Origin: Saccharothrix espanaensis DSM 44229
GTDB lineage: Bacteria > Actinomycetota > Actinomycetes > Mycobacteriales > Pseudonocardiaceae
Reading direction: 5' to 3'
NCBI RefSeq assembly: GCF_000328705.1
Contig: NC_019673.1
Location: forward strand, 3,658,001 to 3,722,000
DNA length: 64,000 nucleotides
The notes under the pieces were generated by a model. It did no database searches. It saw only the letters and a program-made list of their open reading frames with translations, and had not been told where the DNA came from. Made by a program: the position numbers and the translations under genes. Within the stretch, counting starts at the first letter, position 1, and the number at the start of each line of letters is the position of its first letter. This document shows, piece by piece, positions 25,714 to 32,996 of the stretch.

Positions 25714-27807
25714 CTACCCGGCGATCACGCCCGGCGGGCCGGCCGGGGCGAACAGCGGTCCGGACGCCGTCTCCGCGCCCGCCTCCTGCCACCAGCGGGC
25801 CTGCTCCGGCGTCGACACCCCGGCCACGGACACCGCGACACCGGCCTCCCGGACCACCGCCAGCAGGTTCGCCAGCACCTGCGCCACCACCGGCGCGGGC
25901 TGGTCGGTCAGCGGGCGGCACATCCGCACCGCGCGGGCCGGGAAGTCCGCCACCCGCAGCAGGTCCGCCGGCGCGGCGGTGAACCCGTCCACCTCGACGC
26001 CCACCCCGCTCTCGGCCAGGTTCCGCAGGTCGTCGGCCGCCTCGGCGTCGCCCAGCACCACGTCGGCGGGCGCGCCCAGCCACAGCGACGCGGGCGGCAC
26101 GCCGGCGTCGGCCAGCGACTCCCGCACCGTGCCGGCCAGGTCCGGGTCGGCGGCCTGGCTGCGGGTCAGCGACAGCCGCACCGGCACCTCCCGGCCCAGC
26201 TCCCGCCGCCACGCGCCGGCCTGCTCGCACGCCACCCGCAACATCCAGGTGCCCAGCGGCCCGACCAGCCCGGTGTCCTCGGCCAGCGCCAGGCACTGCT
26301 CGTGCGGCACCGCGCCCAGCCGAGGGTGGTCCCAGCGCAGCAGCACCTCCGCCGCCACGATCCGCTCGTCGGACAGCCGCACCACCGGCTGGTACTCCAC
26401 CCGCAGCTCGCCGTTCTCCCACGCGCCGGGCATCGTCGCGGCCATGCTGAACATCCGCCGGTCCAGCCCGTCGCGGGTCGGGTCGGCCAGCTCCCACTGC
26501 CGGCGGCCGTTGCCCTTGGCCCGGCGCAGCGTCAGGTCCGCCGAGTCGAGCAGGTCGTGCGGCGAGGCGTCGCGCGGCGGCCGGTGCACCACGCCGATCG
26601 TTGCGGTGCAGGCGATCCGGTGGCCGTCGGAGTCGAACGGCACGGACAGCTTGTCGTTGATCAGCCGCACCATCGTGACCACGTCCGGTGTGCCGGCGGT
26701 GTTCTCCACCAGGATCGCGAACTCGTCGTAGCCGAACCGCGCCACCATGGCGTTCTCGTCGGCCACCACCTCCTCCAGCCGCGCGCCGACGACCTTGAGC
26801 AGGTGGTCGCCGACCTCGCGGCCCAGGCCGCCGGTGATCAGCGAGAAGCCGTCGAGGTCGAGGTGGAACACGGTGACGCCGGTCGCCGGGTCGGCGGTGC
26901 GCAGCGCCTGCTCCAACCGGCTGGTGAAGAACTGCCGGTTGGGCAGCCGGGTCAGCACGTCGTGCAGCGACTGGTGGTTGAGCTGGCCCTGCAGCAGGTT
27001 CACGTCCGTCGCGTCCTCGGCGAGCACGATCACCTGGTTGCCGCCCTCGTGCCGGCGCAGCGGCGAGAGGGTGAGCGTCACCCAGGCGATCTCGCCGTCC
27101 GCGCGCAGCAGCTTGCGGGGCTGGGTGATCGACGTGGTGCCGCCGGCGGTGAGCTGCGCGAAGTCCTGGCGCAGGCCGTCGTGCTCGTCCGGGTGCACCA
27201 GGTCGAACAGCGACCGGTCGGTCAGCCCGTCCTGCGGGTGGTCCACGATCCGGGCGAGCGCCCCGTTGGCGCGCAACAGGTTCGCCTTCAGGTCCGTGGT
27301 CGCTATCCCGGTCGAGGTGCAGCCCTCCACCAGGTCGTAGCGGGCGTTGCTGATCTCCAGGTCGAGCTGGGCCTGGCGCATCGCCTTGTACAGCGAGCGG
27401 CCCAGCTGCTCCTGCTGCTCCAGCGTGGACGCGCGGACCCGTTCGACGAACCCGGCGGCCAGCGCGGCGATCACGTCCACCACGCGGTCGCGCAGCCGGT
27501 CCGGCGCGCCCAGGCCGGACATGCCGAGCAGGCCCTTGCTGACCACCTCCACCGAGACCTGGAGACCTTCGGGCGCGGTGCAGTTGAGGTCGACCAGCGC
27601 CGCCCCGACCTCGCGGCCGATCTTCTGGGTCAGCGGCTCGTTGCCCACCGCCGCGCACAGCCGCTCGACCAGGCCGAGCAGGTGCCGTTCCAGCTCCGCG
27701 GTGCTCAGCGGGATGAACGTCCGCGAGCTGAGCAGGTAGGTCCACTTCTTCGCGAGCTTCGCGCGGGCGCGGAGTCCCTCCGCGTCCTGGGGAAGCGCAG
27801 CGGTCAT
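25714..27807 (-). CDS. PAS-GGDEF-EAL protein with degenerate catalytic motifs
   Basis: 697 residues. A helical N-terminal region (1-150) is followed by a PAS domain (about 150-270, with HPDEHDGLRQDFAQL). The GGDEF-type domain has HQSLHDVLTRLPNRQFF and the active-site loop RFGYDEFAI at 357-365, where GGDEF has become GYDEF. The EAL-type domain has EYQPVV and EVLLR (487-491) instead of ExLxR with EAL, VDGF at 606-609 where DDFG is expected, and RMC at 628-630 where KID is expected. Both domains therefore look catalytically weak or dead, suggesting a c-di-GMP sensor role. ATG 27807 follows the stop of the methyltransferase gene by one base. Confidence 0.85.
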   Translation of the reverse strand: MTAALPQDAEGLRARAKLAKKWTYLLSSRTFIPLSTAELERHLLGLVERLCAAVGNEPLTQKIGREVGAALVDLNCTAPEGLQVSVEVVSKGLLGMSGLGAPDRLRDRVVDVIAALAAGFVERVRASTLEQQEQLGRSLYKAMRQAQLDLEISNARYDLVEGCTSTGIATTDLKANLLRANGALARIVDHPQDGLTDRSLFDLVHPDEHDGLRQDFAQLTAGGTTSITQPRKLLRADGEIAWVTLTLSPLRRHEGGNQVIVLAEDATDVNLLQGQLNHQSLHDVLTRLPNRQFFTSRLEQALRTADPATGVTVFHLDLDGFSLITGGLGREVGDHLLKVVGARLEEVVADENAMVARFGYDEFAILVENTAGTPDVVTMVRLINDKLSVPFDSDGHRIACTATIGVVHRPPRDASPHDLLDSADLTLRRAKGNGRRQWELADPTRDGLDRRMFSMAATMPGAWENGELRVEYQPVVRLSDERIVAAEVLLRWDHPRLGAVPHEQCLALAEDTGLVGPLGTWMLRVACEQAGAWRRELGREVPVRLSLTRSQAADPDLAGTVRESLADAGVPPASLWLGAPADVVLGDAEAADDLRNLAESGVGVEVDGFTAAPADLLRVADFPARAVRMCRPLTDQPAPVVAQVLANLLAVVREAGVAVSVAGVSTPEQARWWQEAGAETASGPLFAPAGPPGVIAG

Positions 27808-27808
27808 G

Positions 27809-28621
27809 TCAGCGGCTCCCGCTCTCCGGCTTGAGGCCGAGGCCGGCGTAGATCAGCGCGTTCTCGTCGGCGTTGTCGGAGATGTCGCCGCGGCCCTGCG
27901 GCCGCCACAGCCCGCAGCCGACCAGGCCGGGTTCCTGGAGCTCGAAGCCCTCGAAGAACTCCGCGATCTCGGCGTGCGAGCGGTTGTTGAGGCTGTCGCG
28001 GCTCTGCGCGGCGGTGCGCGCGACACCGCGCCAGGCCGCGGACTGCCGGTCGTCGGTGACGTGCGAGATCGCCAGGTAGCTGCCCGGCACGACGTGGTCG
28101 CGGTAGCGGGCGACCAGCCGCCACGGCTCGTCCTCGTCCGGCACGAAGTGCAGCACCATCAGCATCAGCACGGCGACCGGCCGGTCGAAGTCCAGCAGCC
28201 CCAGCACTTCCGGGCGGGACAGCAGGTCTTCGGGGTTGCGCAGGTCGCCCTGCACCACGGCGGTCTTGTCGTTGCCGGACAGCAGCAGCTCGCTGTGCGC
28301 GACGGCGACCGGGTCCTTGTCGACGTAGACGACCCGGGCGTCCGGGGCGACCTCGTGGACGTTGCCGACGGTCGGGATGCCGGAGCCGATGTCGAGGAAC
28401 TGGTCTATCCCGGATTCAACCAGATGGGTGACCACTCTTCGGAGGTACGCGCGGTTCATCCGGACGAGGCGCGGCGTGCTCGGCAGCACCTTCGCCGCCT
28501 GGTCCGCCATCGCCCGGTCGACCGCGAGATTGTGCGCCCCGCCGAGCATGTAGTCATATGCCCTGGCCACGCTGGGAACGGTGATGTCGACGCCCTCGGG
28601 CACCCAGTCGAAGTCGGTCAT
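27809..28621 (-). CDS. SAM-dependent methyltransferase, DUF574 family
   Basis: 270 residues from ATG 28621 behind GGAG. The hallmark sequence of the family is plain: PSVARAYDYMLGGAHNLAVD near 17, then QFLDIGSGIPTVGNVHEVA (SAM loop), VVYVDKDPVAVAH and MLMVLHFVPDED. These proteins are abundant in actinomycetes, often next to regulators; their substrate is unknown. The gene runs directly into the GGDEF-EAL gene (gap of one base), so the two are cotranscribed. Confidence 0.9.
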   Translation of the reverse strand: MTDFDWVPEGVDITVPSVARAYDYMLGGAHNLAVDRAMADQAAKVLPSTPRLVRMNRAYLRRVVTHLVESGIDQFLDIGSGIPTVGNVHEVAPDARVVYVDKDPVAVAHSELLLSGNDKTAVVQGDLRNPEDLLSRPEVLGLLDFDRPVAVLMLMVLHFVPDEDEPWRLVARYRDHVVPGSYLAISHVTDDRQSAAWRGVARTAAQSRDSLNNRSHAEIAEFFEGFELQEPGLVGCGLWRPQGRGDISDNADENALIYAGLGLKPESGSR

Positions 28622-29362
28622 GACGCACTCCACTCCCTCAGCAACCCGAACATCCAACCGCTTCGCGCGTTCCGGCACCAGCCGATGCGGCAACTTGACT
28701 CGAATGCGCGATCCCACGGCAGCTGAACGGAGCATAGAGTGCTCGCGGTCAATCCCGGCTGGAGGCTATGGTGATGACCGCCGAAATCGGAGAACGTGAG
28801 GCTCGCACAGATCACGGATGGCGCTTACCGGCCCGTGGCACCGCCTTCGAGCTGCGAGAACGCCTCAACCTAGCCGCGAAAGTGCGGTCTCGGGCCAAGC
28901 GGGGGCGGCGGTGCCCGCAACCCGTGTCCGCGCGCCCCGAATTCGCCGGCCAGGGGTTTTCCGGAGGCGCCCGCGGATCGTTCGGCGGTGATCTGGTTTT
29001 CAGCCGGGGGAGTGGCCCGGCTTCCGGGTGTCGACCGGGTCTGGTAAGGGCTCCCGTGCCGTCCGCGCCGCATTCGGTCCGGAGTGGACGAGTTCGCGTG
29101 ATCGTCGCCGCAAAACAGCGGTTCGTTAGGCCGGTCGGGTCATTGCCGGCGGAGAACCGTTTCCCCGCCGCTCGTCCGGCCGTTGTGCCGGGCGGGCTCC
29201 GGTCGGTCGTCGGCGCGCGTCCGACGGGACCGCCGCCGAACGGCCGCGGCCGGAGCCCGGGGGCCGGGCTTCCCGGGCCCCCGTGCGGTGATCGGCCCCG
29301 CGCACCCGACCGCGGCCGATGACCGTCCTGTCCCGCTGGAACCGAGGGAGGTCGTCCCCACC
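28622..29362. other. Long intergenic region between divergent genes
   Basis: 741 bp. The only coding-like start is ATG 28774 (MTAEIGEREARTDHGW), which has no recognisable continuation. It presumably contains promoters for the methyltransferase operon and the secreted hydrolase. No repeat or hairpin of note was seen. Confidence 0.4.
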
Positions 29363-30358
29363 TTGCGCCACTCACTCGCCGCCGCCGCGGCGCTGCTCGT
29401 CGCAACGTCCCTGATCACCGCGCCGCAGGCCAACGCCGAGTCCACCTGCCGCGACATCTACGCCCCGGTCACCGTGCTCGGGCACCGGCACACCGTGCAC
29501 GGGCAGCTCTGCTCACCGGCCGGCGGCGCGACCGCCGTCCAACTCCTGATCCCCGGATCGACCTACAACAGCTCCTACTGGGACTACGACGACGGCGCGC
29601 ACTCGTTCCGCGCCGCGCAGAACGCGGCCGGGTTCGCGACGCTCGCCGTCGACCGGTTGGGCACCGGGGCCAGCTCCAAGCCGCTGGGCCTGCTGCTGAC
29701 CAGCTTCGTCCAGGCCGAGGCCGTGCACCAGGTGGTGCGGGGCCTGCGGTCCGGCGCGTACGGGCCGTCCTACGCCAAGGTGATCATCGGCGGGCACTCG
29801 CTGGGCTCGTCGATCAGCATCCTGGAGGCGGGCACCCACCACGACGTGGACGGCGTGCTGGTGACCGGGCTGACCCACCGGGCCAACCCGGCGGGCGTGG
29901 TCACCGTGCTGGGCAGCATGATCCCGGCCAACCTCGACCCGAAGTTCGGCCTGGGCCAGCCGTTGGGCTACCTGACCACCTCGCCCGGCACGCGGTTCGC
30001 CGCGTTCCACGCGCCGGGGTTCCTGTCCGGTCCGCTCAAGGCGCTGGACGAGCGGACCAAGGACGTCTTCTCACCGACCGAGGCCGTGGACGGCCTGGGC
30101 GTCGCGGTCCTGCTGCCCTACAGCAGGCTGATCGACGTGCCGGTGCTCGTCGTGACCGGTCAGCACGACGCCACGGTGTGCGGTCTGCTGGCCAGCAACT
30201 GCTCCAACGCCAACACCCTCCACGCCGACGAGGCGCCCTACTACCGCGATCTCCGCACGTACGTCGTGGAGGGCTACGGGCACTCGGTCAACCTGGCCCC
30301 CAACGCGGGCCAGTACTACGCCGCCGTCGCTTCCTGGGCGAAGAAAGTCGTCGGCTGA
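29363..30358 (+). CDS. Secreted alpha/beta hydrolase
   Basis: 331 residues. The best start is TTG 29363, with GGGAGG about a dozen bases upstream; no ATG or GTG fits the signal peptide (LRHSLAAAAALLVATSLITA, cleavage near ANA-E). The alpha/beta hydrolase core has AVQLLIPGSTYNSSYWDY (oxyanion region), the nucleophile elbow GGHSLGSSI near residue 146, and a late GYGHSVNLAP that supplies the histidine. Esterase or lipase activity outside the cell is likely; the substrate is unknown. Confidence 0.85.
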   Translation: MRHSLAAAAALLVATSLITAPQANAESTCRDIYAPVTVLGHRHTVHGQLCSPAGGATAVQLLIPGSTYNSSYWDYDDGAHSFRAAQNAAGFATLAVDRLGTGASSKPLGLLLTSFVQAEAVHQVVRGLRSGAYGPSYAKVIIGGHSLGSSISILEAGTHHDVDGVLVTGLTHRANPAGVVTVLGSMIPANLDPKFGLGQPLGYLTTSPGTRFAAFHAPGFLSGPLKALDERTKDVFSPTEAVDGLGVAVLLPYSRLIDVPVLVVTGQHDATVCGLLASNCSNANTLHADEAPYYRDLRTYVVEGYGHSVNLAPNAGQYYAAVASWAKKVVG

Positions 30359-30363
30359 ACGGC

Positions 30364-30399
30364 TGTGCGGGGTTCGCACGCGCACGCGGACCCCGCACA
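30364..30399. terminator. Bidirectional terminator
   Basis: 14-bp stem (TGTGCGGGGTTCGC with GCGGACCCCGCACA, one G-T pair) and an 8-base loop between the ends of two convergent genes. Confidence 0.85.
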
Positions 30400-30418
30400 C
30401 CGTCGCGCCCGGCGGGTT

Positions 30419-31357
30419 TCAGGACGTGCCGGCGGCCAAGGCCCGTCCGGCTTCGGCGGCGGTGGGTCCACCGCGGCGGACCAGTTCGGCCAGGGCTTCG
30501 CGGTACGCGGTGGCGAGGGCTTCGGCGGCCGGGGTGGCGATGGTCGGGGTGACGCCGACGAGCTCCCAGTTGGTGTTCGAGACCGGGTTGATCGCCCGCG
30601 CGGTCGGGATGGTCGCCTCCAGGTGCGGGTGCACGGTGAAGCCCCGCCGGGGGTGCGCGCCGCCGCCGGTCCGCTCGCCGACGATGGTGGCCCGGCCCAG
30701 CTGCTGGAGGTCGTAGGCCAGCTCTTCCGCGCCGGAGAAGGTTTTGCCGCTGGTCAGGACGTAGACCGGCTTCTGCGCGCCGAACGCCCGACCGGACACG
30801 TAAGGCAGGCTCCAGAACTGCTGGTAGCTGTCGTCGTCGCGGCTGTACATGGTGTTGAGGTGGGTCGGCTCGGCGAGCAGGTAGCTGCACACCAGGGCCA
30901 CCGTGTGCGGGTCGCCGCCGCGGTTCTCGCGCAGGTCGAGGATCAGCGCCTCGGCCCGGGACACCAGGGTGAACGCGGCGGCCAGCACCTCGCCGGCCCA
31001 CTCCACCCGGGACAGCAGCGGGGCCAGTTCCAGGACGGCCACGCCGCCGGGCAGGCGTTCGACCCTGGGCACGCCGCCCATCGACTCGGCGAACAGGCGG
31101 GCGTCGACCTGCTCCACCGCGGCGTCGTCGCCCTCCGGGATCTCCTCCTCGTGGTGCTTGAGCCGCAGGTGCCGGTCGCCGTTGACCGACTGCAGGTCGG
31201 CGGTGACCAGCTCGGCCAGCTCGCGCGGGTCGGTCGCGGCGGCGTAGGCGGTGGCGCGTGCGGCGAGGACGCCGTCCAGCTCGGTGGCCACGTCCGGGAA
31301 GACGTAGTACTCGCGCAGCAGCCCACGGGTCCGGTCAACGATCTTGGGGGTGTCCAC
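30419..31357 (-). CDS. S41-family (tail-specific protease/IRBP-like) peptidase
   Basis: 312 residues from ATG 31357. The N-terminal helical part (MDTPKIVDRTRGLLREYY) is the interphotoreceptor retinoid-binding-protein-like domain. The protease core has ALILDLRENRGGDPHTVAL, then VYVLTSGKTFSGAEELAYDL, where the Ser of TFSGAEE is the expected nucleophile, and VGERTGGGAHPRRGF. There is no PDZ domain or signal peptide, so it is a cytosolic short S41 member. It is divergent from an ArsR-like regulator whose gene starts 59 bp away. Confidence 0.9.
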   Translation of the reverse strand: MDTPKIVDRTRGLLREYYVFPDVATELDGVLAARATAYAAATDPRELAELVTADLQSVNGDRHLRLKHHEEEIPEGDDAAVEQVDARLFAESMGGVPRVERLPGGVAVLELAPLLSRVEWAGEVLAAAFTLVSRAEALILDLRENRGGDPHTVALVCSYLLAEPTHLNTMYSRDDDSYQQFWSLPYVSGRAFGAQKPVYVLTSGKTFSGAEELAYDLQQLGRATIVGERTGGGAHPRRGFTVHPHLEATIPTARAINPVSNTNWELVGVTPTIATPAAEALATAYREALAELVRRGGPTAAEAGRALAAGTS

Positions 31358-31415
31358 GGCGCGGAGTACAGCAAGGGATTTCCGAAAGCGTCAACAGAAT
31401 TGGACACTTCGCGGT

Positions 31416-31907
31416 GTGGGCGAGATCGTGCGGATCGGCACGCCGGAGCAGTTCGAGGCGCCGGCCCACCCCCTGCGCCAACGGCTGCTGTTCGTGCTCG
31501 GCCGCGAACCCGCGACCACCAGCGGGCTCGCGGTGGCGCTCATGGCCGCCAAGGAGAGCATCGGCCACCACCTGAAGGTGTTGCGGGCAGCCGGGTTGGT
31601 GCGGGTGGTCGAGACCGGGCAGGTGCGCGGCGGGACCGAGCAGCACTACCAGCGCACGTTCCGGCGGACGGCCTTCGCGGCACCCGAGGCCGAGCACACC
31701 AGCGCGATGTTCGGCGCGGTCGCCGAGGAGGTCGTGCAGGACCCGACGGCGATGGTCACCTTGCGGCACCTCAGGCTCACGCCCGACGCCGCCGGAGAAC
31801 TCGGCCAGGCGTTGCGGGCGTTGATAGCCGACGCCGCCGGCGCGGGCGGCGCGGGCGGCGACGAGTCCGTGCACGGCGTCCTGGTGACCGTGTACCGGCA
31901 GTCCTGA
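31416..31907 (+). CDS. ArsR-like winged-helix regulator
   Basis: 163 residues from GTG 31416 (GTG 31428 is also possible). The winged helix occupies residues 10-80: HPLRQRLLFVLGREPATTSG, then KESIGHHLKVLRAAGLVRVV and the wing TGQVRGGTEQHYQRT. The C-terminal half is of unknown fold. It is divergent from the S41 peptidase gene, and the short shared promoter suggests that it controls that gene. Confidence 0.85.
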   Translation: MGEIVRIGTPEQFEAPAHPLRQRLLFVLGREPATTSGLAVALMAAKESIGHHLKVLRAAGLVRVVETGQVRGGTEQHYQRTFRRTAFAAPEAEHTSAMFGAVAEEVVQDPTAMVTLRHLRLTPDAAGELGQALRALIADAAGAGGAGGDESVHGVLVTVYRQS

Positions 31908-32006
31908 CCTGGTGTCATCCGGACGCACCTGTACGCAACCCGCTGTCCTGGCGGACAATGGACGTGGCGCGCTTCCCCCGTTGCCGTGAGGCGGAGGGGG
32001 CCGACC

Positions 32007-32927
32007 ATGGGCGTGTTGCGGGCGAGACTGGCGGCGGCGGTGGCCGCGATCGACCGGGGCTGGCCGGTGATCCCGTTGCGGCCCTTCGGGAAGGTGCCCG
32101 CGCTCAAGGACTGGGACCGGCGGGCGACGCTCGACCCGGACCAGGTGCTGGCGTGGTGGGAGCACCGGCCCTACAACATCGGGATCTCCTGCCGGGCGGC
32201 CGGACTCCTCGTCGTGGACCTCGACCAGGGCGTGCCGCACGGTCGGGACGTGCTCGCCGACCTCGCGCGCGCCCACGGGGCCGACGACCCGCGCGACACC
32301 TACACCGTCGCCACCCCCAGCGGGGGAGAGCACCGCTACTTCCGCGCGCCGGACACCCCGTTGCGCAACACCGCGGGCAAGCTCGGCCGGCACGTCGACA
32401 CCCGCGCCGCCGGCGGGTACGTGGCCGCGCAGGGCTCCATCCGGCGCACGATGAGCGGCCTGCGGCTGTACAAGGTGGTGCGCGACCTGCCGGTCGCCCC
32501 CGCGCCGGACTGGCTGGTCGCCCGGCTGAGCCCGCCGGTGCCCGAACCCCGGACCGGACCCGGGACCGGACTTCGGGCCGAACCCGCTGATCCGCCGGCG
32601 CCGCGCCGGGTGCGCGCCTACCGCGCGGCGGTGGTGGACGGGGAGACCGGCCGGGTCCGGTCGGCCCTGCCCGGCACGCGGGCGCACGTGCTGTTCACCG
32701 CCGCGTGCCGGCTCGGCGAACTGGTCGGCGCGGGCTTCCTGGACGAGCACGCCGCGCGGGACGTGCTGCTGGACGCGGCGGCCGGGCACGTCGGCGTGGA
32801 CGGCTGGACCGAGCGGGAGGCGGCGCACCACGTCGGCAACGGCATCGCCGCCGGGCGGCGGCGACCCCGGGTCATCCCGGAGCGCCGCTCGCCCGACGAC
32901 GTCGTGTTCGTGCCGCGCCAGCGCTAG
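32007..32927 (+). CDS. Stand-alone bifunctional DNA primase-polymerase (Prim-Pol) domain protein
   Basis: 306 residues from ATG 32007 behind GGAGGGGG. The N-terminal 200 residues match the archaeo-eukaryotic primase-type Prim-Pol domain: AIDRGWPVIPLRPFGKVPAL, LLVVDLDQG (metal-binding Asp pair), TVATPSGGEHRYF and VDTRAAGGYVAAQGS. The C-terminal part (RVRSALPGTRAHVLFTAACR and GWTEREAAHHVGNG) is the primase C-terminal helical part. Such proteins usually serve plasmids or integrative elements, but no helicase, integrase or excisionase gene is beside it. Confidence 0.85.
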   Translation: MGVLRARLAAAVAAIDRGWPVIPLRPFGKVPALKDWDRRATLDPDQVLAWWEHRPYNIGISCRAAGLLVVDLDQGVPHGRDVLADLARAHGADDPRDTYTVATPSGGEHRYFRAPDTPLRNTAGKLGRHVDTRAAGGYVAAQGSIRRTMSGLRLYKVVRDLPVAPAPDWLVARLSPPVPEPRTGPGTGLRAEPADPPAPRRVRAYRAAVVDGETGRVRSALPGTRAHVLFTAACRLGELVGAGFLDEHAARDVLLDAAAGHVGVDGWTEREAAHHVGNGIAAGRRRPRVIPERRSPDDVVFVPRQR

Positions 32928-32996
32928 CCCGGCGGCGGCGCTGTGGCGGCGCTGCGGTAGCCCGGCGGCGACGGCGGCGCACGGCCGTGGGCCGGG

